Positions 50,944-58,389 of a stretch of DNA of 64,000 bases are shown piece after piece (within the stretch, counting starts at the first letter, position 1; the number at the start of each line of letters is the position of its first letter). The DNA lies in assembly GCA_964647585.1 (NCBI GenBank), contig CAZYGG010000004.1:41486-105485 (forward strand). The letters are read 5' to 3'. The DNA comes from CAJINA01 sp964647585 (GTDB lineage Bacteria > Desulfobacterota > Desulfobacteria > Desulfobacterales > CAJINA01). Made by a program: the position numbers and the translations under genes. The notes beneath the pieces were generated by a model. That model was given only the letters and a program-made list of their open reading frames with translations, was not told where the DNA came from and did not search any database.

Positions 50944-51333
50944 ATGACAACATTCAAACACACGGGCCTGGTGTGCCGCAGCGAAGAGAACGCCGATCGC
51001 TTCTACCGGGATCTGCTCGGCCTGGAAAAGGCGGCTCCCTGGGCCCTGCCCCAGGACCTGTCGAGGTCCCTTTTTGATACGGATGCCGAACTGACTGTCA
51101 TCAACTACACCGGTAATGGCATGCATTTCGAAATCTTCATCGATGCTGGATATCAGGGCAACCCGGGCAGGATCGCGCATACCTGCATAGAAGTAGCATC
51201 CCACCGGGATTTTCTCGAAACCTGCCAGACATTTGGTGTCCGGGTTAACCGGGTCCCGAAAGGTGACCGGATCCTGATCTTCGCCCGGGATTTCGACGGC
51301 AATCTTTTTGAAGTTAAATCCCGTGGGGATTAG
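50944..51333 (+). CDS. VOC/glyoxalase-fold protein
   Basis: A 129-residue vicinal-oxygen-chelate protein: FKHTGLVCRSEENADRFYRD with the metal His, LLGLEKA, GMHFEIFID, RIAHTCIEVAS and a final FARDFDGNLFEVKS with the metal Glu. The layout is that of glyoxalase or methylmalonyl-CoA epimerase relatives. The reaction is unknown. The ATG at 50944 is preferred over 50929 because AGGTT lies eight bases before it. The gene follows the alcohol dehydrogenase after the 99-bp repeat. Confidence 0.85.
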   Translation: MTTFKHTGLVCRSEENADRFYRDLLGLEKAAPWALPQDLSRSLFDTDAELTVINYTGNGMHFEIFIDAGYQGNPGRIAHTCIEVASHRDFLETCQTFGVRVNRVPKGDRILIFARDFDGNLFEVKSRGD

Positions 51334-51364
51334 GAGCCGGGCTTTGTGAGGGTCTGGAGTTCCA

Positions 51365-51470
51365 AATCGAAATCAGGATCGAAATCGAAAACTGCTTTTG
51401 GAATGGTGCCAGTTTTATAAAAGCCCGATAGCGATTTCGATCCCGATTTCGATTTCGATAGCGATAACAC
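51365..51470. repeat. ATCGAAATC inverted-repeat element
   Basis: The left arm has AATCGAAATCAGGATCGAAA and the right arm TTTCGATCCCGATTTCGATT. The arms pair across about 40 bases. It is intergenic between the glyoxalase-fold gene and the oxidoreductase gene. Confidence 0.65.
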
Positions 51471-51505
51471 CTTTTTAATACTTGTCGAATGTAGGAGATA
51501 AAAAC

Positions 51506-52285
51506 ATGCACCCCCCCGTGGCAATTGTTGGTATCGGTGAACTGGGCGGTGTCTTTGCCCGGGCATTTCTGCGCGCCGGTCATCCGGTTTATCCAGTGAC
51601 CCGGGGCATGCCGCTCAATGCAGCCCTGGAAATGATGCCCCCGCCGCTCCTGACGCTGATCGCAGTGGGGGAGAAGGACCTGCCCGGGGTGCTGCAGGAA
51701 ATGAACACCGGCCAACGTGAATCCATTGGACTCCTGCAGAACGAACTGCTGCCGGAAACCTGGCAGTCGAACGGCGTGACCGACCCGACGGTCATCTCGG
51801 TCTGGTTCGAAAAAAAGAAGGGGATGGACGTAAACGTGCTGCGGCCGTCGCCGGTATTTGGACCACAGGCCAATCTACTGGCGGACGCCCTTGAAGACAT
51901 CGGGATACCCTGCCACCGGCTGATTTCGGCTGAGAAACTGCAGATGGAACTGGTGATCAAAAATGTATTTGTTTACATGATCAACATCTGCGGCCTGAAG
52001 ACCGGTGGCACCACCGGCACCCTCTGGGCGGAGCATGCCGAACTGGCCCGTCAGGTCGCTGACGAGATTGTCGATCTCCAGGAGCATCTTACGGGAGCTT
52101 CTTTTGTGCGGGACGAACTCATGACAGGGGTCGCCGCTGGAATCACAGGCGACCCGGAGCACACGTGTACGGGCCGCAGTGCACCGGCCCGCCTGGACCG
52201 GTTTCTGGCCATGGCGGATCAGGCCGGTATTGCCGCGGATACCATTCGCTCTATCTGGGAAGAAATCCGCCGGAAAAAGGTTTAA
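51506..52285 (+). CDS. NAD(P)-binding oxidoreductase, ketopantoate reductase-like
   Basis: The 259-residue protein begins with a Rossmann motif VAIVGIGELGGVFARAFLR. The helical second half contains MELVIKNVFVYMINICGLK and GTLWAEHAELARQVADEIVD, in the style of ApbA/PanE relatives (a Lys before an Asn-containing helix). The exact substrate is unknown. The ATG at 51506 follows TAGGAGAT; the frame extends upstream to a TTG at 51482 in the repeat-bordered spacer. It is the last enzyme in the run lsrF-ADH-VOC. Confidence 0.78.
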   Translation: MHPPVAIVGIGELGGVFARAFLRAGHPVYPVTRGMPLNAALEMMPPPLLTLIAVGEKDLPGVLQEMNTGQRESIGLLQNELLPETWQSNGVTDPTVISVWFEKKKGMDVNVLRPSPVFGPQANLLADALEDIGIPCHRLISAEKLQMELVIKNVFVYMINICGLKTGGTTGTLWAEHAELARQVADEIVDLQEHLTGASFVRDELMTGVAAGITGDPEHTCTGRSAPARLDRFLAMADQAGIAADTIRSIWEEIRRKKV

Positions 52286-52320
52286 GGCGACTGCCAGAAT
52301 AATGTTACGATTGTATTATC

Positions 52321-52413
52321 ATGTCATTCTGAGGAGTAAAACGACGAAGAATCCCCCTCAATGGAGCACAACCTTTACTTGGAAGGGACTCTTCGCTACG
52401 CTCAGAGTGACAT
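52321..52413. repeat. TGTCATTCTGAG-type inverted repeat
   Basis: ATGTCATTCTGAGGAGTAAA at 52321 is mirrored by CGCTACGCTCAGAGTGACAT ending at 52413, with GACGAAGAATCC/GGACTCTTCG inner pairing. It is a common bacterial intergenic palindrome type. Confidence 0.6.
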
Positions 52414-52475
52414 ATTGTTGAAATATATTGATGATTATTGATACGAAGTGATGCATTTTTAAGCTGGAGGACACC

Positions 52476-52742
52476 ATGGCCGTAGGCTGGGCCCGTGACG
52501 GGGCTGTGCAGGAACAGATAGATGCAAATGTATCCGATGAGGTAAAACGGGCCCGGAGCCGGATGCCGGAGGGCACCGGTGCCTCCCATTGCATCGAGTG
52601 CGAAGAGCCTATCCCGGAAGCCCGGCGCAAGACCATTCCCGGCGTACGACTGTGCGTCCACTGCCAGGCCGAACTCGAAAAACAGCAAACCGATAACAGC
52701 GGATATAATCGCCGCGGTAGTAAGGACAGTCAAATTAGATAA
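52476..52742 (+). CDS. TraR/DksA-type zinc-finger protein
   Basis: An 88-residue protein with the C4 zinc finger CIECEEPIPEARRKTIPGVR followed by LCVHCQ (CxxC-x17-CxxC). It resembles the short TraR/YbiI group rather than full DksA, having only a short helical N-terminus. TraR-like proteins bind in the RNA polymerase secondary channel and alter promoter response. GGAGG precedes the ATG. Its relation to the neighbouring metabolic genes is unclear. Confidence 0.85.
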   Translation: MAVGWARDGAVQEQIDANVSDEVKRARSRMPEGTGASHCIECEEPIPEARRKTIPGVRLCVHCQAELEKQQTDNSGYNRRGSKDSQIR

Positions 52743-52804
52743 AGAAGACCGACCAGGAACCACGTTTTGAATTGCCCATTTAAAGGGGCACCTCGGCTAG
52801 TAAC

Positions 52805-53020
52805 GGATTCAGGCTGATAGGTTATAGGCATTTAGGCTGTAGGAAGATCTCAGGACATAGCTTTTGGCAATTAGCTCTTAGCAGTTAGCGACCCTGAACT
52901 ACAATGTTTTTTGCATTTCAGCTAAAAGCTAATGGCTAACAGCGAATACCTCCTCTCCATGATTTCCAGTCATGGAGAGGAACTACCTAACAGCCTCCAG
53001 CCTTCAGCCTATCAACCTGG
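52805..53020. repeat. 150-215 bp dispersed element, copy 3
   Basis: This is the longest copy, with left arm CAGGCTGATAGGTTATAGGC, core TGCATTTCAGCTAAAAGC and right arm CCAGCCTTCAGCCTATC. An inner hairpin (CCTCTCCATGATTTCCAGTC and the following ATGGAGAGG) replaces a different spacer found in copy 2. It lies just upstream of the truncated aspartate kinase. Confidence 0.8.
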
Positions 53021-53050
53021 AAACAAAAACCACGTAATAAGTACACTATC

Positions 53051-53085
53051 CCCGACCTGTCCCTGAGAAACAGGCTATAGTAAAA
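53051..53085 (+). repeat. ~35-bp dispersed motif, copy 5 (degenerate)
   Basis: GACCTGTCCCTGAGAAACAG is a diverged core. It ends at the point where aspartate-kinase homology begins. Confidence 0.5.
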
Positions 53086-53870
53086 ACGGAGACATCACCA
53101 CCTTTGGGCGCGGGGGCAGCGATTATTCGGCTGCGGTAGTTGCCGCAGCGATAAAAGCGGATATCCTGGAAATATGGAAAGATGTGGACGGTTTCATGAG
53201 CGCGGATCCCAAGCTGGTCCCCTGTGTCGAGCTGATCCCGGTACTATCCTACGAAGAGGCCTCGGAGCTGGCCTATTTCGGAGCCCGCATTCTACACCCG
53301 CGATGCGTGGAACCTGTCCGGACCCGCAAACTGAATATCGCTATTAAAAACACCCTCAACCCGGATGCCGAGGGCAGCTTGATTACGGCCCGGAGCCCCC
53401 GTTTAAAAACCGTCATCAAAAGTGTGGCCCACGACTGCAACATCGGCATTTTGAAAGTTCATGCAGCCGGTGTAGGTGCCCGCCCGGGCATCCTGGCTGA
53501 AGTCGCCACCTGCATCACCGATAACGGAATCAATATTAAAGCGGTGGTCACCTCCCAGACCTGTATCAGCCTGCTGCTGGCCGGGCAGGACCTGGGCCCG
53601 GGCGTGGCCGCCCTGAAAGCCCTGCGTCCCAAACCGTTCCGGCGGCTTGAGCCGGTGACGGATATTGCCCTGATCAGCATCGTGGGCGAAGGCCTTATAA
53701 CCCAGAAAGGGATCGCCGCAGATTGCTTTTCAGCCGTCGCCCGGGCAGGGGTGAATGTCGAGATGATCTCGTTCGGTCCCTCCCGGGCAGCCCTCTATTT
53801 CCTGACGAAAAAGAAAAATCTCAAAAAGGCGGTCAACGCGATTCATGCGATTTTTTTCACATGCAGTTAA
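53085..53870 (+). pseudogene. 5'-truncated aspartate kinase
   Basis: From about 53088 the frame reads GDITTFGRGGSDYSAAVVAA, the C-terminal half of the aspartokinase catalytic domain, followed by DVDGFMSADPK and two ACT-type regulatory domains. Roughly 200 N-terminal residues, including the K-F-GG ATP-binding start, are missing. An in-frame TGA stands at 53064, in a repeat-rich stretch. A 228-residue protein could still start at GTG 53184, resembling the separately translated beta subunit of Bacillus aspartokinase, but no alpha part is nearby. The C-terminal residues (AIHAIFFTCS) also look divergent. Most likely a decayed gene. Confidence 0.75.
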
Positions 53871-54204
53871 CACGGCAGTTGACCGTGGAGTTCATCACTC
53901 GGTATAGTAATAGCGGTTGCCCTAAAAAACCGTCGAATGAGGTATCTAACAAAAGACTCAGTCTCAGCGTAATGCTTGAGATGAATGGCATTCCAGCAAC
54001 CGCTATGTGGATTTTCGTATGGTTACAAAAGAGGTCTCTTGTAACTGAGCGTGCAGATTAAACCAATTTCTTAATTCGTAGCAAAAATAAAGATGAATTC
54101 CCGCTCAACTCACTTCCTAGCGTTTGCTCACGATCCTGTGGGAGTCTGTAGGGAATTCAAAAGTGAAACCACCTCATTCAAAGTAGTATTCTGGCAAACG
54201 ATAT
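53871..54204. other. intergenic region with a spaced inverted repeat
   Basis: The 334-bp gap holds a perfect 10-bp inverted repeat, TAGCGGTTGC (53911-53920) and GCAACCGCTA (53996-54005), about 75 bases apart. No gene is supported. The promoter of the TrmB-type gene should lie at its right end but was not resolved. Confidence 0.45.
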
Positions 54205-55053
54205 ATGGAAAACAGAATCAAAACCGCTTATGAGGCCCTCATGGCCCTGGGATTTGGTAATTACGAGGCGCGGGCGTATTGCGCCCTGTTAACCCGTTCG
54301 CCGGCCAATGGATACCAGGTTGCCCAGGAAAGCGGGATTCCGCGCGCTAAAATTTATGAATGCCTGCAGCGCCTGGTGACACGGGGAGCCGCCATACAGG
54401 TGGAAAGCCAGGATGAAACTGGTCGCCTTTTTGCGCCCACCGACCCCAAGGAGTTGATAAACAGCATGGAGGACAGTCTGTCCGCCTCACTCGGCCGGGC
54501 CCGGGACGCGCTGGACCAATTCAATGATTTCCCCCGGATGGTTGAGGTCCTCTGGCGCATCACCTCCCGTCAGGACTTGGTTGACCGCGGTTTGAAGCTC
54601 AGCGGCAGCGCCCAAAAAACCCTGCATGTCGCTATCTGGTCCGAGGAATTCGAAAAACTCCTGCCGAACCTGCTGGCGGCGGCCGAAAGAAACCTGCGAA
54701 TCGCCCTGGTGCTCTACGATCCCCACCCCGGACTGGTTGAACTTCAAAAACAGTGTCCTGGTGTCATCCAGCACAACCGGAACAAACGAGAGGCGATCCC
54801 GGTAATGGGCCGCCAGTTTGTCCTGGTGGCCGACCGGGAACGCTGCATTACCGGCAGCATTTTCCCCAACAACGTGGTCGAGGGTGTTTTTACAATGAAC
54901 CGGGGGCTGGTCACCAACGCCGTCGGCCTGGTCAACCATGAAATCTACCTGGAACGGGTGACGGTCGCTGCGGGGAAACCGGTTACCACTATATTTGGAA
55001 ATGATCTCGAGAAATTAGATCCGTTTAACCCACCTTCCGAAACAAAATCCTGA
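54205..55053 (+). CDS. TrmB-family transcription regulator
   Basis: The 282-residue protein has an N-terminal winged helix (LGFGNYEARAYCALLTRSPA, GYQVAQESGIPRAKIYECLQ) followed by a coiled linker and a phospholipase D-like ligand domain (around residues 115-260), as in TrmB regulators of sugar or metabolite genes. It lies upstream of a class III aminotransferase gene on the same strand. The aminotransferase promoter carries a 24-bp near-palindrome, making that gene the natural regulatory target. The ligand is unknown. Confidence 0.87.
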   Translation: MENRIKTAYEALMALGFGNYEARAYCALLTRSPANGYQVAQESGIPRAKIYECLQRLVTRGAAIQVESQDETGRLFAPTDPKELINSMEDSLSASLGRARDALDQFNDFPRMVEVLWRITSRQDLVDRGLKLSGSAQKTLHVAIWSEEFEKLLPNLLAAAERNLRIALVLYDPHPGLVELQKQCPGVIQHNRNKREAIPVMGRQFVLVADRERCITGSIFPNNVVEGVFTMNRGLVTNAVGLVNHEIYLERVTVAAGKPVTTIFGNDLEKLDPFNPPSETKS

Positions 55054-55132
55054 ATCGGACAATCCAGAGGACCCGAACCTGCTCTCACTGAAGATGTGTC
55101 ACAATGCTTATAACCGGGCAATCCCTCTATTT

Positions 55133-55211
55133 GTCATCCCGGGCTTGACCCGGGATCCAGTTTGTTTTCAGACACAAAGGTCACTGGATGCCGGATCGAG
55201 TCCGGCATGAC
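55133..55211. repeat. GTCATCCCGGG-type intergenic palindrome
   Basis: GTCATCCCGGGCTTGACCCG and CCGGATCGAGTCCGGCATGA form two linked hairpins. Related elements lie at 44423-44492, 60043-60117 and (partial) 42099-42134. Confidence 0.7.
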
Positions 55212-55245
55212 GTAGAAAACTCAACGATTTTTTCTATTATCACAT

Positions 55246-55279
55246 GGCCCCTAAGGACCAGGTTTTTAAGATCGCTTAA
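55246..55279 (+). repeat. ~35-bp dispersed motif, copy 6
   Basis: TGGCCCCTAAGGACCAGGTT retains the GGCCC-AAGGACCA core and the T-run of the family. It lies immediately upstream of the -35 box of the aminotransferase promoter. Confidence 0.6.
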
Positions 55280-55284
55280 ATCCA

Positions 55285-55333
55285 TTGACAAACACACGTT
55301 GAATACATATAGTTACTACTATAGTAGTCACTA
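55285..55333 (+). promoter_or_regulatory. sigma-70-type promoter with overlapping operator palindrome
   Basis: TTGACA (55285-55290) and TATAGT (55308-55313) are separated by 17 bases, a near-consensus housekeeping promoter. A 24-bp palindrome with one mismatched pair (55310-55333, centre ACTACTATAGTAGT) overlaps the -10 box and the expected start site. That placement suits repression. The TrmB-type protein encoded just upstream is the likely binder (inference). Confidence 0.7.
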
Positions 55334-55361
55334 AAAACAATCCTACAGAAAGGAGGCTGCC

Positions 55362-56645
55362 ATGCTGGATTTCAACTCGGATATCTACCATTTCGGCCTT
55401 TCCCAGATTCCCGACCAGACCATCATTGCCAACGAGGAATCTTTCGGCGCCCATCATTATGAAAGAATTGATGTGGTTATCCGCCAGGCCAAAGGCTGCT
55501 GGCTGACGGACGCGGACGGCAACCGGTATCTTGACTGCCTGGCGGCCTATTCCGCGGCCAACCCCGGGCATCACCATCCCAAAATTGTTTCCGCGCTTAT
55601 GGGAGCCTTATCCGGGAATTACGGCTCGGTCATCTCCAATGTCGTCTATACGGATCCCCTGGGTGTTTTTTTGGGCAAGATGGCGGAAAGCGTACCGCAG
55701 CTGGCGCCCCGTTTCGGCAACAACGGCAACAAGGTCCTGCCTAAAAACGGTGGCGTTGAATCGGTGGAAACGGCCATCAAGATGGCCCGGTATTACGGCT
55801 GGAAGAAAAAGGGCATTTCCGATGGGAAACAGGAAATCATCGTCTTTGACAACAATTTCCATGGACGCATGATCTCGGTGGTCTCCTTTTCCAGCACCCC
55901 CAAATACCGCGACGGCTTCGGCCCGCTTACCCCGGGTTTTGTTTCCGTGGCATTCAACGACCTGGAACAGGTCAAAAATGCGATTAATCCGAACACCTGC
56001 GGTATCCTGGTCGAACCCATGCAGGGTGAAGGCGGCATGCGGATTCCGGATGAGAATTTTTTAAAAGGATTGCGGACCATTGCCGATGAACACGACCTGC
56101 TCCTGATGTTTGATGAAATCCAGGTGGGTCTGGGCCGCAGCGGTAAAATGTTCTGCTTTGAACATGCCGGGATCGTCCCCGACGGCCTGATCCTGGGCAA
56201 GGCCCTTTCCGGCGGCCTGGTGCCGCTTTCCGTTTTTATAACCAACCAGAAACTCATGGACCTGGCCTTTAACATCGGTTCGGATGGCTCCACCTTTGGC
56301 GGCTATCCCCTCGCCTGCGTGGCCGGAATCGCCGCACTGGACGTCCTGAAAGAAGAGCATCTCCCGGAACGCTCGGCCGAACAGGGAGAAAAGCTCCTGC
56401 TCAAATTAAAGGACATCGCCGCCCGCTCACCCCACATTAAAGAGGTACGCGGGAAAGGTCTGTTTATCGGCATTGAAGTTAAAAAGGGTAACGCCATGGA
56501 GTTCTGCCGGCAGCTGCTGGCCCAGGGGTTGCTGGCCAATGACAGCCACGGCCACACCATCCGGATCTCGCCACCGCTGACCATCACGGATGCAGAGATC
56601 GATTACATGGTTTCCAGACTGGACCGGGTACTTGTCGGCCAGTAG
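55362..56645 (+). CDS. class III aminotransferase (ornithine aminotransferase-like)
   Basis: A PLP enzyme of 427 aa with the ornithine-oxo-acid transaminase pattern: HYERIDVVIRQAKGCWLTDA, DCLAAYSAANPGHHHPKI, NNFHGRMISVVSFSS, EPMQGEGGMRIP, LLMFDEIQVGLGRSGKM and the PLP-Lys segment LGKALSGGLVPLS. The usual cofactor-loop sequence MNTGAEAVETA is replaced by KNGGVESVETA, a mild deviation. It probably moves the delta-amino group of ornithine or a related omega-amino acid; this is an assignment by similarity. AAAGGAGG precedes the ATG. The promoter shows an operator palindrome. Confidence 0.88.
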   Translation: MLDFNSDIYHFGLSQIPDQTIIANEESFGAHHYERIDVVIRQAKGCWLTDADGNRYLDCLAAYSAANPGHHHPKIVSALMGALSGNYGSVISNVVYTDPLGVFLGKMAESVPQLAPRFGNNGNKVLPKNGGVESVETAIKMARYYGWKKKGISDGKQEIIVFDNNFHGRMISVVSFSSTPKYRDGFGPLTPGFVSVAFNDLEQVKNAINPNTCGILVEPMQGEGGMRIPDENFLKGLRTIADEHDLLLMFDEIQVGLGRSGKMFCFEHAGIVPDGLILGKALSGGLVPLSVFITNQKLMDLAFNIGSDGSTFGGYPLACVAGIAALDVLKEEHLPERSAEQGEKLLLKLKDIAARSPHIKEVRGKGLFIGIEVKKGNAMEFCRQLLAQGLLANDSHGHTIRISPPLTITDAEIDYMVSRLDRVLVGQ

Positions 56646-56946
56646 CGGCAGCCAGTGTTGCGTCTCACAAATATGGCGAAAAATTAGCAGCTTACTACAG
56701 ATTAATAAAATTAACTAAATCCGAAATCCGGAATGTTCTCAAGGCGCACGCCGCAATATCGAAATTCGAAACAAATCTAAATGACCAAATGACAGAAACA
56801 GATGCCTACCTGTTGTAGTGATAGCTTTTGTTTAGCCTTTTGGTCATTGTGATTTGCCTTATTGTTTCTAATTTCGACATTCGATTTTCGGATTTTTTAG
56901 TTACTTATAAGCGCTATATTGGCAGTGCGCCATTAGATGCGAAACT
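56646..56946. repeat. intergenic region filled by a long inverted repeat
   Basis: From 56713 (AACTAAATCCGAAATCCG) to 56902 (CGGATTTTTTAGTT) the two halves are broadly complementary: CGAAATTCGAAACAAAT in the left half pairs with the TTGTTTCTAATTTCG region in the right. The total span is about 190 bp with an AT-rich centre. No gene is present in the 301-bp gap. It may act as a bidirectional transcription end between the convergent genes at its sides. Confidence 0.6.
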
Positions 56947-57366
56947 CTAGTATGCATTTATAAGTTTGATGCGGGCCCCCGATCGGTTGGCCGCGATAAG
57001 TATGAACTCACGACCGGCGAGATTGAAGCCGTGTTTTGCCTTTTCCAGAGAGATGGCATGGTGATAGACAAAGCCTTTATCCAATGCGGGTATCAGCACG
57101 TCGATCAAGAGGCAGCCTTCCTTTTTACCTTTATAAATAAACCGGCTTGACCCCACAGTGGTTTCAGTATCCAGGGGCAGCAGGATTCTATCGGCAACCC
57201 CCGGATCGCTATTCGCAGCGGCACTGCTTGCCGGCGCGCGGAGATACCAATAGTAAGCCGGATCAATGGAACCGGAGACCAGGTAATAAACTGCCCACGT
57301 AAAAAACAGCCCGATTAAACCAAAGAATATCCGGGACTGCCAGTTGGCATTGCCGGTCCGATACAT
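56947..57366 (-). CDS. membrane-anchored hypothetical protein
   Basis: The family is not recognised. The 139-residue product has one N-terminal membrane helix (IFFGLIGLFFTWAVYYLVSG, about residues 13-32) and a soluble part that is probably outside the cytoplasm. It contains an Ala/Ser-rich linker and a single Cys (GCLLIDVLIPALDKG). Coding is supported by GGAGGG before the ATG and by continuous coding-like composition. It is transcribed opposite to its neighbours. Confidence 0.65.
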   Translation of the reverse strand: MYRTGNANWQSRIFFGLIGLFFTWAVYYLVSGSIDPAYYWYLRAPASSAAANSDPGVADRILLPLDTETTVGSSRFIYKGKKEGCLLIDVLIPALDKGFVYHHAISLEKAKHGFNLAGREFILIAANRSGARIKLINAY

Positions 57367-57615
57367 ACGCCCTCCGTTTAGCTTCAGAGATAATACCCAA
57401 TTGAATATTTTGTCAAGTACTTTTGAGTACCTTACAACATAACTAACTATAATTACAGGTTAGTAATATTCCATAAAGTACCCATATGTACCCTGTCCGG
57501 GCCAGTGCCTGCTTTTAAACGGCTGCCGGGTTTACAACTTTTAAAAAGGGCGCTAAGGTCGGGGGTCAATAAGCAATAATCGGGCGCGGGGGTTGGGAAA
57601 GGAGACACGCCTTCA

Positions 57616-58389
57616 ATGCAAACGGGAAAAGTGATTGAGTACATTGTCAGATGGCTGAATGGATATTGCGACAGGGCCGGCATGAACGGCTTTACGGTAG
57701 GGGTTTCCGGGGGGATCGATTCCGCCGTGACGTCAACCCTGTGTGCCCGGACCGGCCGAAGCGTCCTGGCCCTTAATATGCCCATCTACCAGGCGACCGA
57801 CCAGGTTACGCGATCATTTGAGCATATCCAGTGGCTGGAAGACACCTATGAAACAGTCCGGGGAATCGATGTGGACCTGACCCCGACTTTCAGAACGATT
57901 GAAGATACCCTGCCGGCCGAAATTCAGGACGGTCTTTCCATGGCCAACACCCGCTCGCGCCTGCGCATGCTGACGCTTTACGCCTTTTCAACCCACTACC
58001 GGATGCTGGTGGCCGGTACCGGCAATAGAGTCGAGGATTTTGGCGTTGGCTTTTTCACCAAATATGGGGATGGCGGCGTGGACATCTCACCCATTGCCGA
58101 CCTGTTGAAATCCCAGGTTTATGAAATCGGAAGCGAACTCGGTATCCAGGCCGAGATCTTAAACGCCCCGCCCACCGACGGGCTCTGGGAAGATGACCGC
58201 ACCGATGAGAGCCAGATCGGCGCCACCTATGATGAACTCGAATGGGCCATGGCCCATAACCCGGATTCCACGGAGGAATTAGACCCGCGCCAAAAAGAGG
58301 TTCTCTCCATCTACCAGTGCTATAACCAGGCCAATCGGCACAAGATGCTGCCGGTTCCCGTCTGCAAAATCCCGGACGAGTTGAAGTGA
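57616..58389 (+). CDS. nadE: NAD+ synthase (ammonia-dependent)
   Basis: NadE amidates NaAD to NAD+ using ATP and ammonia. The PP-loop is VGVSGGIDSAVTSTLC (about residues 28-43). Other conserved segments are NTRSRLRMLTLYAFS, GTGNRVEDFGVGFFTKYGDG and DISPIADLLKSQVY. At 257 aa there is no glutaminase domain, so ammonia or an external amidotransferase is the nitrogen source. The gene overlaps the next ATPase gene by four bases. In the 249-bp leader, ACTAAC/GTTAGT at 57442-57464 forms a small inverted repeat. Confidence 0.94.
   Translation: MQTGKVIEYIVRWLNGYCDRAGMNGFTVGVSGGIDSAVTSTLCARTGRSVLALNMPIYQATDQVTRSFEHIQWLEDTYETVRGIDVDLTPTFRTIEDTLPAEIQDGLSMANTRSRLRMLTLYAFSTHYRMLVAGTGNRVEDFGVGFFTKYGDGGVDISPIADLLKSQVYEIGSELGIQAEILNAPPTDGLWEDDRTDESQIGATYDELEWAMAHNPDSTEELDPRQKEVLSIYQCYNQANRHKMLPVPVCKIPDELK

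Larger units (their letters stand above)
55054..55361. other. intergenic region: palindrome, dispersed motif and promoter
   Basis: The 308-bp gap contains, in order, a GTCATCC-type palindrome (55133-55211), copy 6 of the ~35-bp motif (55246-55279), and the promoter/operator of the aminotransferase gene (55285-55333). The 80 bases before 55133 hold nothing recognisable. Confidence 0.6.

Noticed and set aside
53184..53870. Intact 228-aa regulatory aspartokinase subunit
   Set aside because: Homology extends upstream of the GTG into the kinase domain and then stops at repeats, which favours a truncated gene; kept as a lesser alternative.
53723..54061. 112-codon frame overlapping the end of the aspartate kinase fragment
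   Set aside because: Out-of-frame with the fragment for most of its length and continuing into non-coding DNA; no domain seen.
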